DNA of 34,195 bases from Desulfovibrio desulfuricans (lineage in GTDB: Bacteria; Desulfobacterota; Desulfovibrionia; Desulfovibrionales; Desulfovibrionaceae). Below the pieces are notes generated by a model, which was not told the origin of the DNA, made no database searches, and saw only the letters and a list, made by a program, of their open reading frames with translations. This document shows positions 1 to 7,239 of the stretch, in pieces. The stretch's first letter is position 1. Every line of letters begins with the position of its first letter. A program made the position numbers and the translations under genes. The stretch lies in NCBI RefSeq assembly GCF_024460775.1, contig NZ_JANFYZ010000021.1:1-34195 (forward strand), read 5' to 3'.

Positions 1-693
1 GGGCTGCGCCCCTCCTTGGCCCCCTCTGCACTCCCCCCGGAACACCCCCTAAGAAACGTTTTCAATTTCCGTCAGGCAACGAGGGCAACGCGTCTCCTGC
101 TGCGGGAGCTTCCTTCCCTCGCTTCGCTCGCTCAGGTGATCTCCCTCCGCGCCGCGTTTATGCCAGAGTCCGCTTTCGCTTCGATCAATAATACGCTTCA
201 ACCCAATACCATTAATGCGGAAACTGCTTCAGGGAATGGCTTTGTACCTTTTCCATTGCTTCAGGACATTTTGGCATCGCGAACCTGGAAAAAATCAAAT
301 TACAACACGAAGATGACCGACAGCTTCACTCCGCCTGTGGTGATGCCAATTATCATCCAGCCATGACTCGACGGATAAAATACGCGTCAAAATAATTCAG
401 CCTGCCATCAAGAGCTGGTCGTGGAGTCGCCTTCCTTATACTCGCCGGAGCAACGCGGAGGCGATGGTTGGTGTTGGGCGAATTTGCAAAATACGCGTTT
501 TGCGGCCTGAAAAGGAAGCGCCGGAATTTTGAGCGCAGCGTACTCAAGTACGTGAGCATCAAAATCCCGGCGCTGACGCATTCAGGGCGCAAAAGTCGGG
601 TTTGCGTAAATCAGCCTGACAGGCTCACCCACACCACAAAAACCTCTCCCCCAGCTTCTGCCTTTTCTTCCTCTGCTCGTCACCGTTGCGGCG
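1..693. other. Gene-poor left edge
   Basis: No reading frame here has both a ribosome binding site and a recognisable protein. An open frame at 16-366 (116 codons) has low-complexity, composition-driven sequence and no Shine-Dalgarno, and I do not believe it. The stretch 150-400 is visibly more AT-rich than the flanks and could be a decayed gene or mobile-element remnant, but I could not identify one on either strand. The only clear structure is the long imperfect palindrome at 482-611, listed separately. The minus-strand response regulator ends at 694, so part of this region is its 3' untranslated region. Confidence 0.6.
482..611. repeat. Long imperfect palindrome (REP/MITE-like or structured RNA)
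   Basis: Nested inverted-repeat arms are visible. TTTTGCGGCCTGAA (498-511) pairs with 581-594 with one mismatch. A 16-base arm at 517-532 (AGCGCCGGAATTTTGA) pairs with 559-574 with one mismatch. The centre has CGTACT (539-544) pairing with AGTACG (547-552). The outermost ATTTGCAAA (482-490) roughly pairs with 601-611 if a two-base bulge is allowed. The whole could fold into a single hairpin of about 130 nt, with an asymmetric internal loop at 512-516 opposite 575-580. It lies downstream of the minus-strand response regulator. It could be an extragenic palindromic repeat, a small non-autonomous element or an mRNA 3' structure. I saw no second copy in this window. Confidence 0.6.
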
Positions 694-2055
694 CTATTTC
701 CCGTCCCCCAGCTTTGACAGCAACGTCTTGCGATTAATCCCCAAACGCCGCGCAGCCTCGCTCTTGTTGCCACCCACCTGCGCCAAAGTATCCATAACCG
801 CCAGACGCTCAATCTCCTCAAGCGTCATATTGGCAAAATCCAGCCGCGACGCCGCCGGGGCCTCCGCCTCCTGCCCGCCAATGGTAGGGGGCAGCTCGCG
901 CTCACTGATATATTCGCCCACCAGCAGCACCACAGCCCGTTCCACGGCATTTTCCAGCTCACGCACGTTGCCGGGCCAGTTGTGCTTCAGCAGGCGATCC
1001 ATTGCGCCAGGCGTAAATCCTTTGACGGTCTTGCCATTGCGCTCGGCAAAAAGCTTCATAAAATGCATGGCAAGCAGGGGGATGTCCTCACCGCGCTCGC
1101 GCAAAGGCGGCAACTGCAAGGCTACCACGTTAAGCCGGTAATACAGATCCTGCCGGAAGCGCCCTTCTTCCACCTCGCGTGCCAGATCCTTGTTGGTGGC
1201 CGCCAGAATGCGCACATCCACGCGCACGGTCTGATCGCCGCCCACGCGCTGCAACTCGCGCTCCTGAATGACGCGCAGCAGCTTTACCTGCATGGAAAGC
1301 GGGATTTCGCCAATCTCGTCCAGAAAGATCGTGCCCTTATCCGCTGCCAGAAACCGCCCCTCGCGGCGCTTTTCCGCCCCTGTGAACGCGCCTTTTTCGT
1401 GGCCGAAAAGCTCCGATTCAAGCAGGGTTTCCGTCAGGGCAGCGCAGTTCACGGCCACATAGGGGCCAGAGCGGCGGTTGCTGTTGGCGTGGATGAGCTT
1501 GGCCACCACTTCCTTGCCGGTGCCGGATTCGCCCGTCACAAGCACTGTGGCCTCAGAGGGCGCAATGGCCGAAACAAGATCCAGCACCTGCCGCATGGCC
1601 TGGCTCTGCCCTATGACGTTGCGGGCATCCAGACCTGCCGCCAGCTCGTGGCGCAGAGTCCGCACCTCATGCCGCAGGCTGGCATGATCCAGGGCGCGCT
1701 CAAGGGCAAGCTTGAGCGCGTCAAAGGCCAGGGGTTTGGTGAGGTAGTCGTATGCCCCGGCCTTGAGCGCCTCCACGGCGCTGGAAACATCCGAGTAGGC
1801 CGTCATGATCAGAATGGGAATGGCGGGATTGTAGGCCTTGACTGCCCGCGTGGCTTCTATGCCGCTCATGCCCCCCATGCGTACATCCATGAGAATGAGG
1901 TCAAAAGGACGTTCACGGCACAGATCCAGGGCTTCCTCGCCGCTGGAGGCCCCGGTGGGCGCGTAGCCCCACTCTTCAAGCAGGGCGCGCAGCATTTCGC
2001 GGTGATTGTGGTCGTCATCCACCACCAGCAGTTGCATGGCGGGATTTGCAGTCAT
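694..2055 (-). CDS. Sigma-54-dependent response regulator, ZraR/NtrC type
   Basis: This is a 453-residue NtrC-family transcriptional activator that works with sigma-54 RNA polymerase. The order is a receiver domain (about 8-120, phospho-acceptor D57 in LILMDVRM), an AAA+ domain with Walker A GESGTGKE (175-182), the sigma-54-contacting GAFTGA loop (222-227) and Walker B GTIFLDEI (241-248), then a Fis-type helix-turn-helix (about 423-449). All key residues are present and the length is normal. AAGGA lies 7 nt before the chosen ATG; an in-frame ATG six codons later lacks this spacing. It follows the histidine kinase gene on the same strand with a 73-nt gap, so the two form a kinase-regulator operon. 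The divergent sigma-54 promoter at 4314-4330 is the obvious target. ZraR-like is a family-level assignment; the actual stimulus is not shown by the sequence. Confidence 0.93.
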   Translation of the reverse strand: MTANPAMQLLVVDDDHNHREMLRALLEEWGYAPTGASSGEEALDLCRERPFDLILMDVRMGGMSGIEATRAVKAYNPAIPILIMTAYSDVSSAVEALKAGAYDYLTKPLAFDALKLALERALDHASLRHEVRTLRHELAAGLDARNVIGQSQAMRQVLDLVSAIAPSEATVLVTGESGTGKEVVAKLIHANSNRRSGPYVAVNCAALTETLLESELFGHEKGAFTGAEKRREGRFLAADKGTIFLDEIGEIPLSMQVKLLRVIQERELQRVGGDQTVRVDVRILAATNKDLAREVEEGRFRQDLYYRLNVVALQLPPLRERGEDIPLLAMHFMKLFAERNGKTVKGFTPGAMDRLLKHNWPGNVRELENAVERAVVLLVGEYISERELPPTIGGQEAEAPAASRLDFANMTLEEIERLAVMDTLAQVGGNKSEAARRLGINRKTLLSKLGDGK

Positions 2056-2128
2056 AACACTATCCTTGAACTGGTCGGTATGCGGTTTCGCCTGCGCTAC
2101 GGGCAGGTCGCAACGGTGCGGAATGGCC

Positions 2129-4120
2129 CTAGTTTTTGCCGTTTACAGGCAGGGTGAGCGTAAATTCCGCCCCATGCCCCGGCGCGTTGCCAACGCTGAC
2201 GCGCCCGCCGTGCCCCTCGGCAATCTGGTAGACAATGGCAAGCCCAAGACCGGTTCCCGATGATTTGGTGGTAAAATAGGGGGTAAATATGGAGGCCTGA
2301 ATTTCTGCCGGGATGCCCGGCCCCGTGTCGGCCACGGTGATGCTGAACATGCCTTCGGGTAGCGCGCGCGTACTCACACGCAGGGTGCCACCGTGATCCA
2401 TGGCCTGAACCGCGTTGAGAAAAAGATTCAGCAAGGCCTGAGTGAGCCGTTCCGTACTGATGCGCACCAGCGGAAAACCCGGCTCCATTTCAAAAACCAC
2501 GGCAATGTTCTTGGCCTTGAGGTCGGCCTCGGCAAGCCGCAGCGCCCGCCCGATGACCTCGCCCAAGTCAGCCTGCACTGTTTCAAACGAACCGGGGCGC
2601 GCAAACTCCAGCAGTTCGGAAACCACGCGGTCCAGCCGTTCCACCTCGTCAATCATGCGCTGGGCGGCTTCTTCCTCGCGACCCCCCAGGGGCATGCGCT
2701 TGGCGATGTACAGGGCAACGCCCTTGATGGTGCTCAGGGGGTTGCGGATTTCATGCGCCACACCCGCCGCCAGATGCCCAAGGGCCGCCAGCCGGTCATT
2801 GCGCTGGGCGTCAGCCTGAAGGCGCTTCATTTCCGTAATGTCGCGCAACACAAATACGTTGCCCAAAAAAGCGCCGTCCTCATTGCGCATGGCCGCGCCG
2901 CCAAGGCTGACGGAGAGAGGTTTGATCCCCGGCACGGCGAGCGTTGTTTCCTGCTCCAGAATGCGCGCCCCTCCAGCCAACCTGGCCACCAAGGCTTCCC
3001 ACTCCAGACCGGGCAGACTGCGCAGCCGCCGTGCCCGCGCAGGTCTGCCGGGCTTGCCAGCATCACCCTGCGAGGCCTCCGTGCCAGAAGGAAATATCTC
3101 TGAACGCTGTTTGCCGAACATGGTCAAAGCCGTATCGTTGATCATGGCAATGCGCCCGTCCGGGTCGCTGATCACAAGACCAAGGGGAAGGTTTGCCACG
3201 ACTTCTGCGGCCATGACCTGCTGATCGCGCACAATACGCCGCCAGCGACGGTTGTTGTGCATCCAGAACAGGGACACAAAACCAGCCAGCCCCAAGGCGG
3301 CAGCCAGTGCGGCAGAAAGCAGGTTATTGCGCGCGTCCTGCGCCAGAGCATCCTCAAAGGGGCGCGCGTCAAAGCCCACCAGAGCCACGCCCACCACCTG
3401 CCGGGGGGCCTCAGGACCGGGACGGCCACCAAACCCTCCTCGTGCGGGAGGGGGCGGCGGCGGATTGTCAAACACATCATTGGGGTCAGGCCCGTCAATA
3501 TCAGGGGAACGCCCCAGCATGCGGCCCATCATGCCCATGCCGTGGGAGCCGTGCCCGCCGCCCATATGCTGCTGCCCGCCCATGTGCTGTTGCCCATGTG
3601 AACGACTCAGGGGCGCAAACACACGAAAAACCTCAAAAACTTCTTTTCCATCCACATTGCGCACCCGCCACATGGGCCGGTCTGAAACATCTGCAAGGGG
3701 TGGGATATCCTGAGGCTGCACCAGCATGGGAGTGGGGGAAAATTCCGGTGCGACGTCATCCGGGACGCCGGGAATCGGCGAGCCGTCGCCGCTCTGGGCA
3801 AGTATGGCCCCGCTCATATCGGTAACAGCCATATAGAGAATGCCGGGTTGGCGGGCCGTTTCGCTGAGCAGCGGCCGCAGGCCCAGCACCGTGCCGGGGC
3901 TGAGGCGCAGGCCCGTGCGAGTTCCGGCTTCCAGCGCCCAGATGAGCGCCTCGGCCCTGTCCGTAAGGTTGTGCACCATAAAGGCCCGTTCGCGCTGGTT
4001 GCTGCGCACGGAAAGCCCCACCAGTGTCAGGCCGAGAATAAGGGCTGCCCCAAGCAGCATCCAGGGTGAAAGGCCCATACGCGACAAGCGCTGGGAGAGA
4101 GATGGGCGAAAACGGATCAT
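2129..4120 (-). CDS. Membrane sensor histidine kinase, ZraS type, with His/Met-rich periplasmic segment
   Basis: This is a 663-residue two-component sensor. TM1 is about residues 20-38 and TM2 about 267-288, enclosing a periplasmic domain of roughly 230 residues. A PAS-like domain (about 302-430) follows, then HisKA with phospho-accepting H456 in AGVAHEIRNPL, and an HATPase domain with N-box (561-574), DTGPGIP (598-604) and GTGLGLAI (622-629). Residues 174-201 of the periplasmic part are rich in His, Met and Gly (for example QQHMGGQQHMGGGHG), followed by a run of six prolines near 220-225. The segment looks like a metal-binding insert; that is inference. GAGGAAA precedes the ATG at good spacing. 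It is transcribed away from the small-protein operon at 4421, an arrangement like zraP/zraSR in enterobacteria, and is followed by its response regulator. Confidence 0.92.
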   Translation of the reverse strand: MIRFRPSLSQRLSRMGLSPWMLLGAALILGLTLVGLSVRSNQRERAFMVHNLTDRAEALIWALEAGTRTGLRLSPGTVLGLRPLLSETARQPGILYMAVTDMSGAILAQSGDGSPIPGVPDDVAPEFSPTPMLVQPQDIPPLADVSDRPMWRVRNVDGKEVFEVFRVFAPLSRSHGQQHMGGQQHMGGGHGSHGMGMMGRMLGRSPDIDGPDPNDVFDNPPPPPPARGGFGGRPGPEAPRQVVGVALVGFDARPFEDALAQDARNNLLSAALAAALGLAGFVSLFWMHNNRRWRRIVRDQQVMAAEVVANLPLGLVISDPDGRIAMINDTALTMFGKQRSEIFPSGTEASQGDAGKPGRPARARRLRSLPGLEWEALVARLAGGARILEQETTLAVPGIKPLSVSLGGAAMRNEDGAFLGNVFVLRDITEMKRLQADAQRNDRLAALGHLAAGVAHEIRNPLSTIKGVALYIAKRMPLGGREEEAAQRMIDEVERLDRVVSELLEFARPGSFETVQADLGEVIGRALRLAEADLKAKNIAVVFEMEPGFPLVRISTERLTQALLNLFLNAVQAMDHGGTLRVSTRALPEGMFSITVADTGPGIPAEIQASIFTPYFTTKSSGTGLGLAIVYQIAEGHGGRVSVGNAPGHGAEFTLTLPVNGKN

Positions 4121-4156
4121 GAGTGTTTCCTCAACGGCGCAGTATCATAAGTATGT

Positions 4157-4224
4157 ATTTTTTACTCACCGCGCAAGCCCCCTGGTAAAAATTGGATAGC
4201 TGGCCAGCCAACTGAGTAAAAAAT
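4157..4224. promoter_or_regulatory. Inverted repeat, candidate activator binding site
   Basis: ATTTTTTACTCA (4157-4168) and TGAGTAAAAAAT (4213-4224) are a perfect 12-bp inverted repeat with 44 bp between the arms. A third partial copy, TTTTACTCA, sits at 4303-4311 just upstream of the -24 element. The arms lie roughly 115-185 bp upstream of the predicted start at about 4341, where enhancer sites for NtrC-type activators usually sit, and between the kinase gene and its divergent target operon. Binding by the 694-2055 regulator is inference. Confidence 0.55.
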
Positions 4225-4313
4225 GGACAACATCAATCCAACCAGAGAAGCCTGGGGATTTATCAATTTAATTTAACATAACAAATTTATATGGTTACAA
4301 TATTTTACTCATC

Positions 4314-4330
4314 TTGGCACGGCCTTTGCC
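4314..4330 (+). promoter_or_regulatory. Sigma-54 promoter (-24/-12)
   Basis: TTGGCACG-GCCT-TTGCC matches the sigma-54 consensus TGGCACG-N4-TTGC[A/T] at all but the last base. The invariant GG (4316-4317) and GC (4328-4329) are exactly 12 bp apart. Transcription should start near 4341, about 80 nt before the first gene at 4421. The adjacent divergent gene pair encodes a sigma-54 activator, which supports the call. Confidence 0.85.
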
Positions 4331-4420
4331 TATACAGCATCAAACGGCGCTGAAATACGCAGCACCAATCAGAATACAAATAACAAACTGACGGCGCAAC
4401 GTCACATTGAGGATACTGAT

Positions 4421-4645
4421 ATGTATGGCTGCGATATAGGAAGCGTAATGGGATGGGGAAATGGCATGACGCACCTCATAATCATGATACTGATTATTTC
4501 CCTGGCGGTCGCTTTCATCAGCAGAATGTTCCCGTTACAGCGAAAAAACATGGATTATACAGATTCCATGGCGATTCTCAAAAGACGGCTGGCCTCTGGT
4601 GAAATCACTCTTGAAGAATACGAAAAACTGAAAAAATCCATCTGA
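4421..4645 (+). CDS. Small single-pass membrane protein with SHOCT-like C-terminus
   Basis: This 74-residue protein has one hydrophobic segment (about residues 17-36) followed by a short charged tail. The tail pattern, MAILKRRLASGEITLEEYEKLKK, fits the SHOCT motif (short C-terminal domain), a two-helix module found at the ends of many small membrane or secreted proteins. GAGGA lies 7 nt before the ATG. It is the first gene after the sigma-54 promoter and probably the first of a three-gene operon induced by the divergent two-component system. A function for SHOCT proteins in metal or envelope stress is not established, so the role is inferred from context only. Confidence 0.8.
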   Translation: MYGCDIGSVMGWGNGMTHLIIMILIISLAVAFISRMFPLQRKNMDYTDSMAILKRRLASGEITLEEYEKLKKSI

Positions 4646-4686
4646 GCGGACTTGCCCTGAGCAGGCCGAGATAAAGGAGAATATTC

Positions 4687-4860
4687 ATGAACTCTATCAA
4701 ACTTACCCTTGTTTTCGCTTCCCTGGCGCTGGTGCTGGCTTTTGCGGTAAACGCCTCTGCCGCCAACACGGCAGATAGCCAGATCAGCTCCTCATGGTGC
4801 GGCAACGGTCAATCCGGCTCGCACGGCCCCCACGGCCACGGTCATGGTTACGGGCGATAA
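4687..4860 (+). CDS. 57-residue secreted His-rich peptide
   Basis: AAAGGAGA stands 6 nt before an ATG that opens a 57-codon frame. The product has a classical signal peptide: Lys near the N-terminus, the hydrophobic core LTLVFASLALVLAFAV, then NASA-A as a likely cleavage site near residue 24-25. The mature part is about 33 residues, has one Cys (residue 38 in SSWCGN) and ends in the His/Gly-rich HGPHGHGHGYGR. Such tails bind Zn, Ni or Cu in other proteins; that this one does is inference. It lies 41 nt after the SHOCT-like gene and 73 nt before the ZraP-like gene, all on one strand behind the sigma-54 promoter. I do not recognise a named family. Because of its size it would be easy to miss in automated annotation. 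Confidence 0.75.
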   Translation: MNSIKLTLVFASLALVLAFAVNASAANTADSQISSSWCGNGQSGSHGPHGHGHGYGR

Positions 4861-4933
4861 GCTTTCCGTCAGCCAGATCAAATAATCACCTAACCAACAC
4901 GCAACTACCATCAAACCAAAAGGATATACTACA

Positions 4934-5539
4934 ATGAAGACATCCAAGATCGTTACCAGCGGCGCGGCCCTTACCCTTGCCATTTTCCTCGGCCTTTCGG
5001 GCGTTGCCTCTGCACGGCAAGGCGACGGGCAAGGCCCCGCAGGCATGGGTCCCGGCACAGGCATGGGCATGGGTATGGGCCCCGGCATGGGTTATGGCAT
5101 GGGCCCTGGCATGGGATTGTCCAGCGAACAGATTGAAACCATGCAGCAGATCCACCAGAGCTTTGTTGAAAAAACACAGCCCACCATGCAGCAGCACTTT
5201 TCCAAGATGGCTGAACTGAACAATCTTGCCGCCGCTGGCGCCAAGCCCGACGACGCCCGCGTCAAGGCCGCCCAGAAGGATCTGCGCGAAATCGACGCCA
5301 AGCTGTACAGCGCCAAGGCCGAAATGCTCAAGCAGATGTCTGACAAGGGCATTCCCTTCATGGCTGGCCACGGCATGGGCCGGGGCATGGGGCACCGCAT
5401 GGGCGGACACGGCATGGGACATGGCATGATGGGCAACGGCATGATGGGCCCCGGTAACTGCCCCGGCATGGCTGGCATGCCTGGCGCAACCAATGCCACT
5501 GGCAATGCCGTGCAGTCCGGCGCTACCGGCAACAAGTAA
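4934..5539 (+). CDS. Periplasmic ZraP/Spy-like metal-binding or chaperone protein, Met/His/Gly-rich
   Basis: This 201-residue protein has a signal peptide ending ASA at residue 27. A Met/Gly-rich stretch (about 37-61) is followed by a helical core that starts LSSEQIETM, resembling the LTxxQ motif of Spy, CpxP and ZraP proteins. The tail (about 143-182) is made of repeated GHGMG and GMMG units rich in Met and His. AAAGGA lies 10 nt before the ATG. Family members are periplasmic chaperones or zinc-binding stress proteins, and Met/His-rich ends suggest binding of soft metals such as Cu(I) or Ag(I), or of zinc. It is the last gene of the sigma-54 operon and ends before a strong hairpin. The divergent ZraSR-type pair fits the known zraP arrangement, but which metal is sensed cannot be told from sequence. 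Confidence 0.85.
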   Translation: MKTSKIVTSGAALTLAIFLGLSGVASARQGDGQGPAGMGPGTGMGMGMGPGMGYGMGPGMGLSSEQIETMQQIHQSFVEKTQPTMQQHFSKMAELNNLAAAGAKPDDARVKAAQKDLREIDAKLYSAKAEMLKQMSDKGIPFMAGHGMGRGMGHRMGGHGMGHGMMGNGMMGPGNCPGMAGMPGATNATGNAVQSGATGNK

Positions 5540-5591
5540 CCTGCTACAAGCGCACCGCACAGCCCAGTCAAGGGCAACGAGCCTCCATAAA

Positions 5592-5627
5592 GCAAGCCTC
5601 CGGAACCTTATGATTCCGGAGGCTTGC
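5592..5627 (+). terminator. Hairpin after the ZraP-like gene
   Basis: A perfect 14-bp stem (5592-5605 with 5614-5627, arm GCAAGCCTCCGGAA) encloses an 8-nt loop. It is followed by GCGCATTT rather than a long T-run, so it may be a weak terminator or an mRNA-stabilising structure. It lies 53 nt after the stop codon. Confidence 0.6.
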
Positions 5628-5712
5628 GCATTTACGCAGCACCAAGGAGCACCCTGACCGCCATGTGCAAAAAAGCCGCCCGCTCATGGGAGCAGACGGC
5701 CTGATCACAAGC

Positions 5713-5750
5713 AAAAACCGCCATGAAACCCTGATTTCACGGCGGTTTTT
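5713..5750. terminator. Bidirectional intrinsic terminator
   Basis: AAAAACCGCCATGAAA (5713-5728) pairs with TTTCACGGCGGTTTTT (5735-5750) apart from one A/C mismatch. T-runs flank it on both strands. It lies between convergent genes: the plus-strand operon ending at 5539 and the minus-strand gene ending at 5763. Confidence 0.8.
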
Positions 5751-5762
5751 CTGTCCGGGCGG

Positions 5763-6275
5763 CTATGCGGTATAGTCGCCCCTGTTGAACTTGATTTTTT
5801 CTGTCGTTGTCATCACGTCAAGCTCGTTGACCAGAGAATCAAGCCCAGCATTCTGGCCTCGTACAGAGGCCGTGCTGTTCTTGAGGGCGGAAACCTGCCC
5901 GTCTATCCCCTGCAACAGAGAATAGGCTTCGCGCAAGGAACCATTCTGGCCCGAAGAGCCCAGGGCGTTAACGTACGAATCCCACATGTCCAGCGTGCCG
6001 GAAGCCTGAGAGAAGGCGCTCTGGATAACGTCTTCGTCCACATCTACCGATTCGGACTGGGTGGAGCCAAGCAGCATCTGACTGATCATGGATGCTTGCG
6101 AGGTCTGCCCCGCCGCCGCTGTGGGGAACGCAGAAGATGCAACGGCATTTTCAAGGCCCATCTGTTCGCTCAAAGCCGCCTCAAAGCCGCCCTGCGCCGT
6201 CTGCGCTCGGGTTGTGCCCGGGGTCTGGCTCTGCTGGCGTAACAGCGCCTCAAGTTGATCGTTGGTAACTTTCAT
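5763..6275 (-). CDS. Hypothetical protein with sigma-54-type promoter
   Basis: This is a 170-residue, hydrophilic, Gln/Ser/Ala-rich protein with no signal peptide or membrane segment. GGAGG lies 4 nt before the chosen ATG (MKVTNDQLEALLRQQ). Upstream in-frame ATGs lack a ribosome site and the furthest would start before the predicted transcription start, so they are rejected. The middle is Ala/Ser/Gln-rich and probably disordered. The C-terminal half (about 100-155) looks helical and ends in a distinctive ELDVMTTTEKIKFNRGDY segment, which I do not recognise. A sigma-54-type promoter lies directly upstream on the minus strand. Flagellar and adhesion genes in this group of bacteria are often sigma-54 dependent, so a motility-associated role is possible, but nothing in the protein proves it. 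Confidence 0.75.
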   Translation of the reverse strand: MKVTNDQLEALLRQQSQTPGTTRAQTAQGGFEAALSEQMGLENAVASSAFPTAAAGQTSQASMISQMLLGSTQSESVDVDEDVIQSAFSQASGTLDMWDSYVNALGSSGQNGSLREAYSLLQGIDGQVSALKNSTASVRGQNAGLDSLVNELDVMTTTEKIKFNRGDYTA

Positions 6276-6314
6276 GTCGCCTCCAGGGTTGGCGTACTGC
6301 CGTTGCAGAAAAAA

Positions 6315-6330
6315 TGCAAAAATCCTGCCA
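6315..6330 (-). promoter_or_regulatory. Sigma-54-type promoter for the 5763-6275 gene
   Basis: Read on the minus strand, TGGCAGG-ATTT-TTGCA has the invariant GG (6329-6328) and GC (6317-6316) exactly 12 bp apart and a perfect TTGCA -12 element. One base differs from the TGGCACG -24 consensus. Transcription would start near 6304, leaving about 29 nt of leader before the ATG at 6275. Confidence 0.7.
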
Positions 6331-6573
6331 CAAAGGCTTACTTCCATAACAGGCTGATTTTTCACAGGCTGGCAGAAGCAATGGGGAAAAAATTTCCCTG
6401 CCCCTTGGCGGCGTTAGGCGAAATGTCTTGTCTATTGTGCCGAAAAAAACTACCATTTATTACAGATGAAGGCAAAGGATAAAGGCTGCGACCCCAAACC
6501 AAACCCCTCTTGGTCGGCCATATTCAGCCAGCCCGTTAATCAATCTGCCTACCGGGGGGAACAGGAGTTTGCC

Positions 6574-7026
6574 ATGAAGGATATCAAGAAGATTCTTTGC
6601 GCGGTAGACCTTTCCGAACACAGCAAGGAAGTTGCCGAATACGCGGTGCTTCTTGCCAAGGGGCTCAATGCGAGCGTGCTTGTTGTATACACTGCCCCCT
6701 CGCTGAGTCAGTACGTGGGCTTTCATGTGCCACCCAATACCATTGAGAATTTTGTCGGCGAAATTGTGACCGGCGCTGAAAAGTCCATGGAATCGTTTGT
6801 GGCCGAAAATTTCGTGGGTGTTGAAGCCAAGGGACAGGTGCTCATCGGCTATGCCGCCGAAGAAATCCTCAACCGCGCCCGAGAAGAAAAGGCCGACCTT
6901 ATCGTTATGGGCACTCATGGCCGCAAGGGCATTGACCGCATTCTTTTCGGCTCTGTGGCGGAAAAGGTGGTCAAGAACGCCGACATGCCCGTGCTGACCG
7001 TGCGCCCCACGGAAGCAGGCGAATAA
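6574..7026 (+). CDS. Universal stress protein, UspA family
   Basis: This 150-residue single-domain universal stress protein has the alpha/beta fold of the nucleotide-binding Usp superfamily. The N-terminal beta strand KKILCAVDLSEHS and the ATP-binding signature G-x2-G-x9-G-S (GTHGRKGIDRILFGS, about 113-127) are both intact, so it is probably the ATP-binding UspFG type. The ATG at 6574 is preceded by CAGGAG at 6 nt. An upstream in-frame ATG at 6466 would add 36 residues unlike the family and is rejected. A weak sigma-70-like match (TTGTCT-N17-TACCAT, 6428-6456) lies upstream. It stands alone, divergent from the 5763-6275 gene. Members help cells survive starvation, oxidative and other stress; the specific role is unknown. 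Confidence 0.92.
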   Translation: MKDIKKILCAVDLSEHSKEVAEYAVLLAKGLNASVLVVYTAPSLSQYVGFHVPPNTIENFVGEIVTGAEKSMESFVAENFVGVEAKGQVLIGYAAEEILNRAREEKADLIVMGTHGRKGIDRILFGSVAEKVVKNADMPVLTVRPTEAGE

Positions 7027-7110
7027 CTCTGGCGGATCTGGCCCTTCCTGCAGGCACGCAGGCAGTTGCGCCAGTACCAGAGCCATAAAGAAAGACAAGC
7101 TTTCCAACTT

Positions 7111-7155
7111 TTTCAGCCAGCAAGCTGTCGCATTGCGATGGTTTGCTGGCTGAAA
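7111..7155. repeat. Perfect 13-bp stem hairpin upstream of hisC
   Basis: TTTCAGCCAGCAA (7111-7123) pairs perfectly with 7143-7155. The 19-nt loop itself contains TCGCA-T-TGCGA. No T-run follows on either strand, so it is not a standard terminator. It lies 84 nt after the universal stress gene and 84 nt before hisC. A second small hairpin, CGCCC-TTGA-GGGCG (7209-7222), sits just before the hisC ribosome site. Confidence 0.5.
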
Positions 7156-7239
7156 CATACTGACAAGCGCCGCAAAACGCCTTGCGCCCATGCGCAGCCA
7201 TGAATCTTCGCCCTTGAGGGCGATACCGGTGGAGTAACC

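Noticed and set aside
16..366. 116-codon open frame at the left edge
   Set aside because: It has no ribosome site, no recognisable protein pattern and abrupt composition changes. I also looked for a decayed transposase on both strands and could not support one.
4190..4212. A second sigma-54 promoter for the kinase gene around GGCTGGCCAGC
   Set aside because: The GG and GC elements are not 12 bp apart in either direction; it is only a short palindrome.
5061..5120. GGCATGGG tandem repeats in the ZraP-like gene as a DNA-level repeat or CRISPR-like array
   Set aside because: They are simple codon repeats encoding Gly-Met units in a real protein, with no spacers.
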